Shown in pieces: positions 44,646 to 55,206 of a DNA stretch of 64,000 nt. The notes under the pieces are model-generated. The model worked only from the letters and a program-made list of their open reading frames with translations, had not been told where the DNA came from and made no database searches. This DNA comes from Nitrosophilus alvini (GTDB taxonomy: Bacteria; Campylobacterota; Campylobacteria; Campylobacterales; Nitratiruptoraceae): contig NZ_AP022847.1 in assembly GCF_015100395.1 (NCBI RefSeq), positions 248,001 through 312,000 on the forward strand, given 5' to 3'. The position numbers were made by a program, and so were the translations under genes. Numbering within the stretch: position 1 is the first letter of the stretch; every line of letters begins with the position of its first letter.

Positions 44646-45545
44646 ATGTTGAGAGATTTTTCAAAACTAGAGACCTTTCTGACCGTTGTCAGAGAAAAAA
44701 GTTTTTCAAAAGCATCTGCCAAACTAGGGATTTCACAGCCTGCAGTCACACAGCAGATAAAATTTCTTGAGGATTATCTTGATACAAAGATAGTTGAAAG
44801 AAAGAAAAACGGTATAAAGCTCACCAAAGAGGGAGAAGAGGTCTATAGAATAGCACAAAAGCTTGAACGTGCCATTATGAATGCGGAAAAGGACCTTTTC
44901 AAAATAATAAACAAAGAGGTCACTTTCGTAATAGGCGCCTCTTTTACTATAGGGAACTATGTTCTTCCTGATGTATTGAACAATATAAAAGAGGCTATAA
45001 AAAATGATGTTTTGATAAAAGTCGATGTATCCGAAAATGTTATCAATCAGGTTCTTGAAAAGAAATACGATATAGGACTTATAGAGTCACCGATATTTAA
45101 AGAGGGACTTATATACAGAGAGTGGATGGAAGACGAGCTGGTACTTTTTTCCAATTCGCCTTTGCCAAAGTATGTAAGAAAAGAGGATCTTTACAACTTT
45201 GACTGGATCTGTCGTGAAGAGGGAAGCCATACGAGAAAACTCGTGTCGGAAGTTTTCGAATCTATGGGAGTCGAGTGTAAAAGTTTCAATGTAAAAAGTG
45301 AAGTGAGCAGTTCAACCGCTGTTAAGTTGACTATACTAAAAAGCCCAAAAAGTGTGGAGAGGCCTACTGTATCGATTATGTCAAGATATGTTATAGCCGA
45401 AGAGGTTGAGCAGGGTAAACTGTATGAAGCAAGAATAAAAGGTTTTAGAATAAAAAGAAAGTTTTATATCGCCTATCTCAAAGAGAGAAAACATGATGCA
45501 TTTATCGAGAAAGTCGTAGATTTTCTTTTAAAACTTAAAAAGTAA
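44646..45545 (+). CDS. LysR-family transcriptional regulator
   Basis: A 299-residue regulator with an N-terminal winged HTH (F-L-T-V-V-R-E-K-S-F-S-K-A-S-A-K-L-G-I-S-Q-P-A-V-T-Q-Q). A periplasmic-binding-protein-like effector domain follows, starting about residue 90 (V-I-G-A-S-F-T-I-G-N-Y-V-L-P). The effector is unknown. The divergent neighbour is uvrD, which is not a usual LysR target; the 171-base AT-rich gap may hold its autoregulatory site. A strong hairpin terminator follows. Confidence 0.92.
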   Translation: MLRDFSKLETFLTVVREKSFSKASAKLGISQPAVTQQIKFLEDYLDTKIVERKKNGIKLTKEGEEVYRIAQKLERAIMNAEKDLFKIINKEVTFVIGASFTIGNYVLPDVLNNIKEAIKNDVLIKVDVSENVINQVLEKKYDIGLIESPIFKEGLIYREWMEDELVLFSNSPLPKYVRKEDLYNFDWICREEGSHTRKLVSEVFESMGVECKSFNVKSEVSSSTAVKLTILKSPKSVERPTVSIMSRYVIAEEVEQGKLYEARIKGFRIKRKFYIAYLKERKHDAFIEKVVDFLLKLKK

Positions 45546-45574
45546 GAGAGTGCGGAAATCTCTTACTTTTTTTT
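45540..45574. terminator. Bidirectional intrinsic terminator
   Basis: AAGTAAGAGA (45540-45549) pairs over 10 bp with TCTCTTACTT (45559-45568) around a 9-base loop, followed by a T-run. The reverse strand is also followed by Ts. It overlaps the stop codons of both convergent genes. Confidence 0.85.
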
Positions 45575-46024
45575 CCTTTTTTTCAAAAGTCTGAGATTTT
45601 CCGGATTTGATAGCAGTGCGTCCATTGACGTTTCTATATCTCCTTTTTTTTCTTCACGTTTTTTTGCTACAGATGCTGAGAGATTGACAGCTATCGGGGT
45701 GTCTTCTACGATAATTTGCATGATGGAATTGACAGGTACTGATACCACGCTTCCGAAATTATCTTTTCCGAATCCGGCTTCGAAGGATAATATTTCATCT
45801 TTTAAAGTAGCACTTTCATATGTATAGTTTGCAAGCATAAACAGAGTAAATTGTGGCAGATTTGACATGATCTCTTCAGGCAAAAGCGGCTTGAAATCTA
45901 CAAGTTCTATATTTGCCAGTATCGCAAAAGGCTGGTCCTTTTCAAAAAGATAATTTATAGTCTTTTCTATATGTTCACACATTATTTTTTCAAATTTGTC
46001 ATCTTGTATGATGTCGTAAAGCAT
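45563..46024 (-). CDS. SspB-like conserved protein
   Basis: A 153-residue cytoplasmic protein. The central part, a strand-rich F-T-L-F-M-L-A-N-Y-T segment then L-S-F-E-A-G-F-G-K-D-N-F-G-S-V-V-S-V-P-V-N-S-I-M-Q-I-I, follows the pattern of the ClpXP adaptor SspB (acidic/phobic strands, F-x-A-x-F-G, then V-S-V-P-x-x-A-I-x-A-I). The tail is charged (LLKKRKKK). SspB hands ssrA-tagged proteins to ClpXP; that role is inferred only from this resemblance. Its stop lies inside the convergent terminator stem. Confidence 0.5.
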   Translation of the reverse strand: MLYDIIQDDKFEKIMCEHIEKTINYLFEKDQPFAILANIELVDFKPLLPEEIMSNLPQFTLFMLANYTYESATLKDEILSFEAGFGKDNFGSVVSVPVNSIMQIIVEDTPIAVNLSASVAKKREEKKGDIETSMDALLSNPENLRLLKKRKKK

Positions 46025-46043
46025 AAAATTCCTTTTAAGGCTG

Positions 46044-46616
46044 TTATTGCAAAATTATACCATTTTCGATGATTTTGAACTCTGTCATTGCGTTTAGAAG
46101 TGCATATTTTTTAAAAAATTTCAGATCCGTTGTTTTTATCTCTTCTTCGATAATTTTTCCCTCGTCAATGAGTCTTTCTCTGCAGATTCCTTTTAGTAAA
46201 GGCGTATTTGGTGTAATCCATTTTTCCGAGTCGAAAAATGCGATATTTGCTATAGAAGTATCTCTTATATATCCGTTTTTTACTATCAGAATATCGTCCG
46301 CACTCTCTCTTTTTGCAAAGAGTCTGTCGATCTCTTTCCTGTCACTGTATTTATATGGATACTCTATATCGGACTCTATGATTTTGAGGACTTTTACAAC
46401 TCGTGGGGAGTATCTGAAATATTCAGTTTTACCGAAACTTTCTCCATACCAGATTTTGCATCTGAAAAGACCGTTTTTAGGAGGCTCTATATAATCAGAA
46501 AGATTCAGAGCCTCTTTTGAGCCGAAGAGCTCAAGTCTAGATCTATTTGCTCTTTTGTTGTGATAATCGATATGGAAAATCCGGCCGTTTTCGATTTTTA
46601 TCGTCTCAAACAGCAA
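46044..46616 (-). CDS. Aminotransferase class IV (PabC-like)
   Basis: A roughly 190-residue PLP enzyme resembling 4-amino-4-deoxychorismate lyase. It has the F-E-T-I-K-I-E-N-G-R-I-F-H-I-D-Y-H start, the Y-P-Y-K-Y-S-D-R segment where the PLP Lys should lie, I-R-D-T-S-I-A-N-I-A-F-F and T-P-N-T-P-L-L-K-G-I-C-R. I place the start at the TTG at 46616, since everything before it is cysK in another frame. It overlaps the cysK end by 11 bases. The substrate is uncertain: lyase for folate synthesis or another class IV reaction. Confidence 0.75.
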   Translation of the reverse strand: MLFETIKIENGRIFHIDYHNKRANRSRLELFGSKEALNLSDYIEPPKNGLFRCKIWYGESFGKTEYFRYSPRVVKVLKIIESDIEYPYKYSDRKEIDRLFAKRESADDILIVKNGYIRDTSIANIAFFDSEKWITPNTPLLKGICRERLIDEGKIIEEEIKTTDLKFFKKYALLNAMTEFKIIENGIILQ

Positions 46617-47523
46617 AAAGTTCTGTGCTAAGATATCTCTCTCCTGTATCGCAAAGAATTGTAACAATATTGGAACCTGGGTATCTTTTTGCAACCTGGC
46701 ACGCCGCCCAGAGGTTTGCACCTGAAGATATTCCTACCAGTAGCCCCTCTTTTTTTGCGATTTCTCTGGAAACCTCTATCGCATCTTCGTCTTTTACTCT
46801 TATAACTTCACCGTATATTTTAGTATTCAGGATTTTTGGTACAAATCCGGCCCCGATACCCTGTATTTTGTGAGGTCCCGGTTCACCACCCGAAAGTACA
46901 GCCGACTTTTGAGGTTCTACGGCAAATATTTTGATATCTGGATTATGCTTTTTAAGTTCTTCGCCCACACCTGTCAGAGTTCCTCCGGTCCCTACTGCAG
47001 CTATAAATATATCTATATTCCCCTCGGTATCTTCCAAAATCTCTTTGGCAGTTGTGAGCCTGTGAATTTCCGGATTGAAAGGATTGTCAAACTGATTTGG
47101 CATATATGAGTTTTTTATCTTCTCCAGGAGTTCATATGCCTTGTCAACTGCTCCTTTCATTCCTTTATCTGCAGGTGTGAGTTCTAATTTGGCTCCGAGC
47201 GCCACCAGTAGTTTGCGTCTTTCCATACTCATAGATTCCGGCATCGTAAGTATCAGTTTGAGCCCCATGGCCGCACAGACGCTTGCAAGTGCAATACCTG
47301 TGTTTCCGCTGGTGGGTTCTATTATTGTTGTTTCGTTGTCTATCAGGCCTTTTTCAATAGCTCTTCTAATCATATTGAAACCTATCCTGTCTTTAACAGA
47401 ACCGGTAGGATTCATAAATTCGCATTTTCCTATTATCTTGGCCCCATATTCGGAACTGAGTGAGTTTATCATCACAAGCGGGGTATTTCCTATAAGTCCT
47501 GTAACGTTAGCAGCTATTTTCAT
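46606..47523 (-). CDS. cysK: Cysteine synthase A (O-acetylserine sulfhydrylase)
   Basis: Makes cysteine from O-acetylserine and sulfide with PLP. The 305-residue protein has I-G-N-T-P-L-V near the start, the PLP lysine in N-P-T-G-S-V-K-D-R, T-S-G-N-T-G-I-A-L-A, G-T-G-G-T-L-T-G-V-G and S-S-G-A-N. The ATG at 47523 after GAGGGGA is chosen over an upstream frame to 47592, which runs into lnt. It overlaps the PabC-like gene. Confidence 0.95.
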   Translation of the reverse strand: MKIAANVTGLIGNTPLVMINSLSSEYGAKIIGKCEFMNPTGSVKDRIGFNMIRRAIEKGLIDNETTIIEPTSGNTGIALASVCAAMGLKLILTMPESMSMERRKLLVALGAKLELTPADKGMKGAVDKAYELLEKIKNSYMPNQFDNPFNPEIHRLTTAKEILEDTEGNIDIFIAAVGTGGTLTGVGEELKKHNPDIKIFAVEPQKSAVLSGGEPGPHKIQGIGAGFVPKILNTKIYGEVIRVKDEDAIEVSREIAKKEGLLVGISSGANLWAACQVAKRYPGSNIVTILCDTGERYLSTELFAV

Positions 47524-47566
47524 TTTTTTCCCCTCAATAATAATAGAAATATAACAAAAATCGATA

Positions 47567-48847
47567 TTACCAAATAATATCAGTTTTTGCAATGTTTGTT
47601 GAGTGAAAAACTACTGTACCGTGCTTTTCGGCATAATATTTAATAAGAAGATTTTGCAGTACCGGTTCAATGGAGGGTATAAACCATGCGTTGTTGCTTA
47701 TCGCTATCATATATTTAGGATCGCCCGCATAGAGTTTTGGGTGTGTGGCCTCATAGCATATTGCATTTCTGAAATTTATACCTTTCACCACAAAGTCTGT
47801 CGGTTTAGAGGCTTTTTGATAATCTTCCGCACCGTTATAAAATTTTTCGTTTATCCATTTTCCTAAAAAAGAGGGTAGCGGTATCTCTTCGCCGAAAGGT
47901 ACAAGTACAACCTTGTCGGCAATTGTCATCTCTCCTTTATTGAAGAAAAACGAGGAGTTGTATACAAGCTTGCCTTTTAGATGAAGTGCTCCTGTTACAA
48001 TAGCTATTTTTAAACTTCTTTTTTTTAAAAGATTGATAATATTTTCCTCTCTGTTCAAAAAGAGAGGAAAAGCGCTTTCCGGCAGAACAACAAGATCATA
48101 ATTTTTCTCTATGGCTCTGTCTATGATGGAAAAATTCTCTTTAATGATACCGTTTAGATACCGTGGGTCCCACTTTTTGTCCTGAGGAATTTTTGTCTGG
48201 CTCAGATAGATTTTCAGAGGCGGCATTGTGGGTTGGGAAGTTTCACCTTTCAAAGCAAAAACAAGAGGCAAAAAGGCCAGAAATTTTACTTTTTTGGGGA
48301 GCACAAAGAGAGTAAGGAGAGCTAGAAGTATTACGGCAAAAGAGATTTTTGTGGTATCAAAAATCGAATTTATAAATACCAACTCGGGAACAAACCAGTT
48401 AAAACCGAAAGGATGTATGTGGCTGAGCAGAAGCAGAAAAAGAGATTTAATCAATACTTGAAAAAATAAAAAAATAGTCTCTTTTTCTTTTTTGAATACT
48501 TTTTTTAAAATCCCTAAAACCGCTTTTTCACTCAAATATCCCATAGTCCAAAAAAGTATTCCGTAGACAAAACCTATAAACAGAATCATAATCGGTATCA
48601 TCCAGGATAGACCGTAGTATCTAAAACTCAGAGCTATCCAGTAAAACCAGAGAACTCCTGTAAAAAAGCCTGTCCAGAAAAGCTCTTTTTTTCCGGCTTT
48701 GAGTACCACATAAAAACTTAGCAATCCGAAAAAAGATTCCAGATAAGGCATATTTATATCAAAATATGCCAAATATATAAAAGAGGAAAAAATTACTGCT
48801 GTAAAAAAGGCTTTTATTAGTAAATTGATGTTAAAATATCGCCTCAT
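47567..48847 (-). CDS. lnt: Apolipoprotein N-acyltransferase
   Basis: Adds the third acyl chain to lipoproteins at the periplasmic side of the inner membrane. The 426-residue protein has six or so N-terminal membrane helices and then a nitrilase-type domain. Its catalytic Glu is in V-L-P-E-S-A-F-P-L, the Lys region near L-V-P-F-G-E-E-I-P and the Cys in R-N-A-I-C-Y-E-A. The ATG at 48847 follows GGAGTTT; longer frames overlap yajC. It lies 22 bases from the divergent yajC start. Confidence 0.93.
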   Translation of the reverse strand: MRRYFNINLLIKAFFTAVIFSSFIYLAYFDINMPYLESFFGLLSFYVVLKAGKKELFWTGFFTGVLWFYWIALSFRYYGLSWMIPIMILFIGFVYGILFWTMGYLSEKAVLGILKKVFKKEKETIFLFFQVLIKSLFLLLLSHIHPFGFNWFVPELVFINSIFDTTKISFAVILLALLTLFVLPKKVKFLAFLPLVFALKGETSQPTMPPLKIYLSQTKIPQDKKWDPRYLNGIIKENFSIIDRAIEKNYDLVVLPESAFPLFLNREENIINLLKKRSLKIAIVTGALHLKGKLVYNSSFFFNKGEMTIADKVVLVPFGEEIPLPSFLGKWINEKFYNGAEDYQKASKPTDFVVKGINFRNAICYEATHPKLYAGDPKYMIAISNNAWFIPSIEPVLQNLLIKYYAEKHGTVVFHSTNIAKTDIIW

Positions 48848-48869
48848 AAACTCCACACAAAGGAAAGCA

Positions 48870-49151
48870 ATGGAAGGACAAGGCGGTGCAGCAGGGATTT
48901 TGGGTTCTTTGTTTCCACTCATCATTATCTTTGTAATATTCTATTTTTTGATCATCAGGCCGCAGCAGCAGCAGGCCAAGAAACATAAAGAGATGGTTGA
49001 ATCTCTCAAAAAAGGCGATAAAATTATCACTACCGGGGGTATTGTTGCCGAAGTGATAAAGCCTGAAGAGGATTTTATCAAAGTAAAGCTTAATGATGAG
49101 GTTGTTGTTAAAATTCATAAAGATTATGTAGCCAAAAAATTAGAGAGCTGA
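48870..49151 (+). CDS. yajC: Preprotein translocase subunit YajC
   Basis: A 93-residue membrane protein with one helix ([18 protein letters not shown]) followed by R-P-Q-Q-Q-Q and the conserved [13 protein letters not shown] region. It joins SecDF at the Sec translocon. The ATG at 48870 after AAAGGAAAG is chosen; the frame upstream lies in lnt on the other strand. secD begins one base after its stop. Confidence 0.95.
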   Translation: MEGQGGAAGILGSLFPLIIIFVIFYFLIIRPQQQQAKKHKEMVESLKKGDKIITTGGIVAEVIKPEEDFIKVKLNDEVVVKIHKDYVAKKLES

Positions 49152-49152
49152 A

Positions 49153-50730
49153 ATGAAGCTGCTTAATTACAGATTGGTAATCTTTATAATTGCTCTTGTA
49201 GGAGGGATCGCTTTGTCGGTTCCTTCCATATTTAACTTAAAAGAGGGACCCAAAATAACGCTTGGCCTTGATCTGCAGGGCGGTCTGCATATGCTACTTG
49301 GAGTCGATACCGATGCTGCAATACATTCAAAAATAAAATCGATAGCGTCCAATATCAAATATTATGCGGAAGCGGAAGATATTTTGATAGATGATCTGAA
49401 AATTGAAGACAAAACTGTCACCTTTACGCTACTTGACAAAGATGACCAGCCGAAAATCGATGAAATGCTGAGCAAAATACCGGGACTGGAGATAAAAAAA
49501 GAGGGGCTAAAATATAGTGTAACTCTTACTCCTCAAGAGATAGAATCGGTAAAAGAGTATGCAATAAATCAGGCGGTTGATACTATCAGGAACAGACTTG
49601 ACCAGTTCGGTCTTGCCGAACCGAACGTAGCAAAGCAGGGCAAAGAGAAGATACTTGTCGAGCTTCCCGGGATAAAAACTCCGCAAGAAGAACAAAGAGT
49701 TCGTTCTCTTATAGCCAAAGCGGCGCATCTTCAACTGATGGCCGTAGATGAAGAGAGGTTTGCTAGAGTGTATCAGATGACACCGGAAGAGGCTGCGGAA
49801 TATGGTGATGTGATACTCAGTGATGCGAAAAATCCAAATGTAAAATATCTGCTTAAAGAGATACCGATTCTTGACGGTTCAATGATTGTGGATGCGAAGG
49901 TAGCATTTGATCAGAATAACCAGCCTGTTATAAATTTTACGCTTAACAGTGCCGGTGCAAAAATATTCGGTGACTTTACGGCAAAAAATGTGGGAAAACA
50001 TCTGGCTATCGTTCTGGACAACAAAGTATATTCTGCTCCAGTGATCAGAGAGAGAATAGGGGGCGGGAGCGGTCAGATAAGCGGAGGGTTCAGTGTTCAG
50101 GAAGCTCATGATGTAGCAATTGCCCTTAGAAGCGGTGCGCTTCTTGCACCGGTGTTTATGCTTGAGAAAAGAAGTGTAGGACCTAGTCTCGGAGCAGACA
50201 GTATAAAAGCCAGTATGATAGCCCTGATAAGTGGTTTTGTGATAGTTGTTCTGTTTATGATAGTCTATTATGGAGCTGCGGGTGTTATAGCCGATATCGC
50301 TCTGATAGCAAACCTATTTCTCATTATCGGTATCATGGCGCTTTTCGGAGCTACTCTTACCCTGCCGGGAATGGCGGGTATTGTTCTTACCGTAGGTATG
50401 GCTGTTGATGCCAACGTTATTATAAACGAGCGTATCAGGGAGCTTCTCAGAGAGGGACTCAGTATCAGAAAAGCGATAGAGCAGGGATACAAAAATGCGA
50501 TGAGTGCGATTCTGGATGCAAATATCACAACTCTTATAGCAGCAGTGGTTCTGTATGCATACGGTACAGGCCCGATAAAAGGGTTTGCGATAACTATAAG
50601 CATAGGTATTTTGGCTTCGATGTTAACTGCGATACTCGGAACCCACGGTATTTATGAAGCTATATTGCCGAAAATAGAAAGGTCTAAAAACCTCTCTCTG
50701 TGGTTCGGTATCAAAATCAGGAGAGACTGA
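49153..50730 (+). CDS. secD: Protein translocase subunit SecD
   Basis: Proton-driven pulling motor of the Sec system. The 525-residue protein has one N-terminal helix and G-L-D-L-Q-G-G-L-H near residue 37. A large periplasmic domain (P1 head) follows. Five C-terminal helices carry V-G-P-S-L-G-A-D-S and [16 protein letters not shown]. Its TGA overlaps the secF ATG (TGATG). Confidence 0.96.
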   Translation: MKLLNYRLVIFIIALVGGIALSVPSIFNLKEGPKITLGLDLQGGLHMLLGVDTDAAIHSKIKSIASNIKYYAEAEDILIDDLKIEDKTVTFTLLDKDDQPKIDEMLSKIPGLEIKKEGLKYSVTLTPQEIESVKEYAINQAVDTIRNRLDQFGLAEPNVAKQGKEKILVELPGIKTPQEEQRVRSLIAKAAHLQLMAVDEERFARVYQMTPEEAAEYGDVILSDAKNPNVKYLLKEIPILDGSMIVDAKVAFDQNNQPVINFTLNSAGAKIFGDFTAKNVGKHLAIVLDNKVYSAPVIRERIGGGSGQISGGFSVQEAHDVAIALRSGALLAPVFMLEKRSVGPSLGADSIKASMIALISGFVIVVLFMIVYYGAAGVIADIALIANLFLIIGIMALFGATLTLPGMAGIVLTVGMAVDANVIINERIRELLREGLSIRKAIEQGYKNAMSAILDANITTLIAAVVLYAYGTGPIKGFAITISIGILASMLTAILGTHGIYEAILPKIERSKNLSLWFGIKIRRD

Positions 50731-51701
50731 TGGAATTTTTCAAAACAACGAAAACCTTCGATTTTATGGGGAAAAGCAAGGTATTTATATCTCTGTCCCT
50801 TCTTCTTATAATAGGATCATATGTCCTTCTTTTTACAAAAGGACTAAATTTCGGGATAGATTTTGCCGGAGGTACTATAATTCAGGTCAAGTATGACAAA
50901 GCGGCACCTATAAAAGATATCAGGGAAGCTATAAAAAAGAGTGACCTTTTTAAAGGTGCTTCTATTACTAAATTTGGAAGTGAAGAAGAGGTCATCATAA
51001 GAGTTAAAACATCCACAAAAAAACTTGGAAGCGATATAGGCGATATAGCCAGAGAGATATTAAAAGATACGGGAAATTTCGAGATCAGAAGAGTAGATAT
51101 CGTAGGTCCCAAAGTAGGCGGAGAGCTCAGGGAAAAAGGTATTATGGCTATGGTTATAGCTGTTATCGGTATTTTGATATATGTATCGATAAGATTTGAG
51201 TGGAGATTTGCACTGGCTGCGGTTTTTGCTCTAGTTCACGATGTCTCTATTGCACTTGGTGCTATAAGCCTTTTTCAGGTGCCGGTAAATCTGGATATTC
51301 TAGCGGCACTTCTGACTATTTTGGGATACTCCCTGAATGATACGATAATCGTTTTTGACAGGATTAGAGAGGGTATTACAAAAACAAAAGAGGCTGTTTT
51401 GTCAAATGTTATAAACGATTCCATTACAAAAACTTTATCAAGAACCACACTCACTTCACTGACAACATTTTTTGTCGTTATGACACTCTATCTTTTTGGA
51501 GGAGAGATAATAAAAGGATTCAGTTTTACTTTGCTGATAGGTATAGTAGTAGGTACGTACAGCTCTATTTTCGTAGCTTCTCCATTGTTGATGTGGCTTG
51601 GATTTGACCTTGCAAATTATAAGAAGAAACTGGCCGAAAAGCTTAAAAGAAAACAGGAAAAAGAGAGAATGAGAGCTATGTATGAGCAAGGGGTTGTGTA
51701 A
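50730..51701 (+). CDS. secF: Protein translocase subunit SecF
   Basis: Partner of SecD with six membrane helices. The 323-residue protein has G-I-D-F-A-G-G-T near residue 40, V-G-P-K-V-G-G-E-L and G-Y-S-L-N-D-T-I-I-V-F-D-R-I-R-E. I use the ATG overlapping the secD stop rather than the longer frame inside secD. A 112-residue membrane protein gene follows 38 bases downstream. Confidence 0.96.
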   Translation: MEFFKTTKTFDFMGKSKVFISLSLLLIIGSYVLLFTKGLNFGIDFAGGTIIQVKYDKAAPIKDIREAIKKSDLFKGASITKFGSEEEVIIRVKTSTKKLGSDIGDIAREILKDTGNFEIRRVDIVGPKVGGELREKGIMAMVIAVIGILIYVSIRFEWRFALAAVFALVHDVSIALGAISLFQVPVNLDILAALLTILGYSLNDTIIVFDRIREGITKTKEAVLSNVINDSITKTLSRTTLTSLTTFFVVMTLYLFGGEIIKGFSFTLLIGIVVGTYSSIFVASPLLMWLGFDLANYKKKLAEKLKRKQEKERMRAMYEQGVV

Positions 51702-51739
51702 AGATGTTCAAGTTTCCTCTCTTTTAAAAAGGAGCACCA

Positions 51740-52078
51740 ATGGATTGGGGTAAAGTCGTATATATGTTTTTTGCTCTTATGAGCCTTACAACAACCGCGG
51801 GATTTTTATACGAAAACAATGAAGTCTCTCTTTTTATCGCTGCAAGTATAAATCTTGCATCAACTATTTTGAAAATAGGTGTAAGAAGCCTTCTTTCTGC
51901 TGAACTGTTGGCAAGTTCTCTTGTGGCCGATCTTCATTTGATACCAGCTTTTTTCTTTCTTGAATTTGCCGGTGATGATAAAGCCGCGATTGCTCTTGCA
52001 ATAGGAGCGATAGTAGCAAACGTGTTTTCACTTGCGCTTGTTCTTGTAGAAGCGATGAAGAGCGAAGAAAAATTTTAA
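51740..52078 (+). CDS. Small membrane protein of unknown function
   Basis: A 112-residue protein with three to four hydrophobic helices (about 5-22, 28-45, 57-75, 80-103) and little polar sequence. The start follows AAAAGGAGCACC. It lies between secF and leuS, a position that suggests a conserved Campylobacterota family, but I recognise no function. The 62-base gap to leuS is AT-rich and likely holds the leuS promoter. Confidence 0.7.
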   Translation: MDWGKVVYMFFALMSLTTTAGFLYENNEVSLFIAASINLASTILKIGVRSLLSAELLASSLVADLHLIPAFFFLEFAGDDKAAIALAIGAIVANVFSLALVLVEAMKSEEKF

Positions 52079-52140
52079 TATATTTAGACCTAAAATTATC
52101 AATCTATTTGATAATAATGTGAACTGACAAAAGGAGTGTA

Positions 52141-54591
52141 ATGAGTTACAATCCCAAAGAGATTGAACAAAAATGGCAGAAATACTGGATTGAAAACGAC
52201 TCTTTTGAACCGCAAAACGATTATAGAAAAGAGAAGAGATATATTTTGAGTATGTTTCCCTATCCCAGTGGAAGAATACATATGGGACATGTAAGAAACT
52301 ACTGTATAGGCGATGCTATAGCCAGATATTACAGAAAAAGCGGCAAAAATGTTTTGCATCCCATCGGGTGGGATGCATTTGGCATGCCGGCGGAAAATGC
52401 TGCTATAAAAAACAGAGTACATCCGAAGAAATGGACATATGAAAATATTGAATATATGAGAAAAGAGCTTGACGCTTTGGGTTTTTCCTTTTCGAAAAAA
52501 AGAGAGTTCGCCACATGTGATGAGCTTTATACGAAGTTTGAACAGGCATTTATCATAGATATGTGGGAAAAAGGTCTGATGTATAGAAAAAAAGGGACAG
52601 TCAATTGGTGTCCCCATGACCTTACTGTTCTCGCAAATGAACAGGTTATTGAAGGTAGATGCTGGAGATGTGATACCGAAGTTGTCCAAAAAGAGATGGA
52701 TCAGTACTATATTAAGATAACCGATTATGCCCAGGAGCTTCTGGACAGTTTAGAAAAGCTTGAAAACGGCTGGCCGAAACAGGTCATAGCTATGCAGAGA
52801 AACTGGATAGGCAGAAGTGAAGGGCTAGAGTTCATGTTTCATTTCGATAAAGAGAGCATGGAAAAACTCAATTTTAAATTTGAAGGGTTTGAAGTATTTA
52901 CCACAAGGCCCGATACGATATACGGCGTGAGCTATACAGCCCTTGCTCCTGAACACGATATCGTAAAGTATCTTGTCGAACACTCTTTATTGGATAAAGA
53001 GGCGGTAGAAAAAATCAAGAAGATGCAAAATACTCCTGCAAAGGAGAGAGCACAGGCTGAAAAAGAGGGGCTGTTTCTGGGACTTTACGTCACACATCCT
53101 ATTACTCATAAAAAGATTCCGGTATGGGTTGCAAACTTTGTTCTTACAGAGTACGGAAGCGGTGCTGTTATGGCCGTTCCGGCTCATGACCAGAGAGACT
53201 ATGAGTTTGCTTTAAAATACAACCTTCCCATAAAATATGTCATTAAACCAAAGAATGGAGAAATTGATACCTCAAAAGCCTACATTGAACCGGGAATACT
53301 TTTTGACAGTGGTGAATTTAGCGGCCTTTCAAGCGAAGAGGCAAAAAACAGAATTATAGAATATTTCGAAAAAAACTCACTAGGGAAAAAAACAGTAAAT
53401 TTCAAACTCAAAGACTGGGGAGTGAGCCGCCAAAGATATTGGGGAACTCCTATTCCTTTGATAAAATGTGAAAAATGCGGAATCGTTCCGGAGAAGAAAG
53501 AGAATCTCCCGGTGGCTCTACCGGAAGATGTGGAAATAACCGGTGAAGGAAATCCTCTCGAAATTCATCCAACATGGAAATATACCAAATGTCCGAAATG
53601 CGGCAGCGATGCTATAAGGGAGACAGATACTCTTGATACATTTGTCGAGTCAAGCTGGTATTTTCTGAGATTTACCACAAATGAAAACGATTGGGAAAGG
53701 GTGCCTTTTACGAAAAAAGATATCGATTACTGGATGGAAGTAGACCAGTATATAGGGGGAATCGAACATGCCATACTGCATCTATTATATGCAAGGTTTT
53801 TTACAAAAGCACTAAGAGACCTTGGATATATCGATATAGACGAACCTTTTAAAAGACTTCTTACACAGGGAATGGTACTTAAAGACGGCGCAAAGATGAG
53901 TAAATCGAAAGGGAATGTGGTAGACCCCGATTCCATTATAGAAAAATACGGTGCCGATACAGCTAGACTCTTTATCCTTTTTGCAGCTCCTCCTTCAAAG
54001 GAACTCGAATGGAATGACAGTGCGGTCGAGGGAGCTTACAGGTTTATAAAAAGATTCTATGAAAAATCATCAGAAGCAAGAAAATGTGACTCTTTGCCTC
54101 AAATCGATCACTCTTCTTTGTCAAAAGAGGAGAAAGAGGCGAGAAAAAAAGTGTATGAAGCGCTTAAAAAGTCAAAAGATGTTTATGAGAAAAACTTTGC
54201 GTTCAATACCCTTATTGCCGCTTCTATGGAAGCTATGAACGCTTTGAATGCACAGAAAAACGAGGATGTCTGGACGGAAGGGTATTTTGTATTGCTCAAT
54301 ATTCTTGAACCGATAATTCCGCATATATGCTGGGAGCTCAGTGAAGAGCTTTTCGGACGCAATAACTTTAAAGAGATAGCTGTAAAAGAGGAGGTTTTTG
54401 AAGAGGCCAATATCACTCTTGCAGTTACGGTAAACGGAAAAAGAAGAGCCGAGATAGAAGTTTCAAAAGATGCCTCAAAAGAGGATATAATTGCACAAGC
54501 GAAAGAGACAGTCGCCAAGTGGATAGAAGGCAAAACAGTGGTAAAAGAGATAGTGGTCCCGGGAAGACTGGTAAATTTTGTAGTCAAATGA
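52141..54591 (+). CDS. leuS: Leucyl-tRNA synthetase
   Basis: Class I synthetase with editing domain. The 816-residue protein has the HIGH-type motif H-M-G-H ([14 protein letters not shown]). The CP1 editing domain includes [10 protein letters not shown] and A-V-P-A-H-D-Q-R-D. Zinc-like Cys pairs are visible (CEKCG, CPKCG), and the signature K-M-S-K-S is present. It leads the run leuS-lptE-folC-M23-ccmA-mfd, the same order as in H. pylori. Confidence 0.97.
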   Translation: MSYNPKEIEQKWQKYWIENDSFEPQNDYRKEKRYILSMFPYPSGRIHMGHVRNYCIGDAIARYYRKSGKNVLHPIGWDAFGMPAENAAIKNRVHPKKWTYENIEYMRKELDALGFSFSKKREFATCDELYTKFEQAFIIDMWEKGLMYRKKGTVNWCPHDLTVLANEQVIEGRCWRCDTEVVQKEMDQYYIKITDYAQELLDSLEKLENGWPKQVIAMQRNWIGRSEGLEFMFHFDKESMEKLNFKFEGFEVFTTRPDTIYGVSYTALAPEHDIVKYLVEHSLLDKEAVEKIKKMQNTPAKERAQAEKEGLFLGLYVTHPITHKKIPVWVANFVLTEYGSGAVMAVPAHDQRDYEFALKYNLPIKYVIKPKNGEIDTSKAYIEPGILFDSGEFSGLSSEEAKNRIIEYFEKNSLGKKTVNFKLKDWGVSRQRYWGTPIPLIKCEKCGIVPEKKENLPVALPEDVEITGEGNPLEIHPTWKYTKCPKCGSDAIRETDTLDTFVESSWYFLRFTTNENDWERVPFTKKDIDYWMEVDQYIGGIEHAILHLLYARFFTKALRDLGYIDIDEPFKRLLTQGMVLKDGAKMSKSKGNVVDPDSIIEKYGADTARLFILFAAPPSKELEWNDSAVEGAYRFIKRFYEKSSEARKCDSLPQIDHSSLSKEEKEARKKVYEALKKSKDVYEKNFAFNTLIAASMEAMNALNAQKNEDVWTEGYFVLLNILEPIIPHICWELSEELFGRNNFKEIAVKEEVFEEANITLAVTVNGKRRAEIEVSKDASKEDIIAQAKETVAKWIEGKTVVKEIVVPGRLVNFVVK

Positions 54592-54681
54592 GATGTAAAA
54601 ACAGAATAGAAGTTGTCACTGGACAAAAAACTGTCGATTGAGAACTATCGGCTGTATCCATTTAAATTTCAGGATAAACAG

Positions 54682-55206
54682 ATGAAAAAATATTTTGTAA
54701 TTTTGATTACAAATCTGCTTTTTTTAAATATTTTTACCGGATGCGGTTACAAGCCCGCATCGGTGCATGCGAAAAAGGTTTTAGGGGATAAAATATATAC
54801 CGATGTGGAGATTTATCTAAGAGATCCCGAAAACTCCGTATTGATAAAAGATGCTGTAAATGAGGCGATAGTCAGCCGTTTTAAGGGAAAACTAACGGAA
54901 AAAGAGAAAGCTGATACTATACTTTCCGTAAAACTCAGAGGTGTAAGTTTTTCTCCTTTGCAGTATGATAAAAACGGATATGTTGTATATTACAGAGCAA
55001 GAGTCAGTCTCAATATAAAATATACAAACAAAGAAGAGACAAAGAGTTTTACAGTCACTGGAACCTATGACTTTCCGATAGAGCCAAATGCGGTTATTTC
55101 CGATTCCAAAAGATTTGAAGCAATTAGAGAGAGTTCAAAAAAAGCTTTGGATCAGTTTATATCAAAAATAACAATAACCGGATATCTTAAAAACAGAAAT
55201 ATATGA
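54682..55206 (+). CDS. lptE: LPS-assembly lipoprotein LptE
   Basis: Outer-membrane lipoprotein that plugs the LptD barrel for lipopolysaccharide export. The 174-residue protein has a lipoprotein signal with the lipobox ending at Cys21 (NIFTGC-GYKP), the family's G-Y-K-P start, and a two-layer alpha/beta domain after it. The ATG at 54682 after AGGATAA is chosen; an earlier frame adds a polar leader incompatible with export. The stop overlaps the folC start. Confidence 0.85.
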   Translation: MKKYFVILITNLLFLNIFTGCGYKPASVHAKKVLGDKIYTDVEIYLRDPENSVLIKDAVNEAIVSRFKGKLTEKEKADTILSVKLRGVSFSPLQYDKNGYVVYYRARVSLNIKYTNKEETKSFTVTGTYDFPIEPNAVISDSKRFEAIRESSKKALDQFISKITITGYLKNRNI

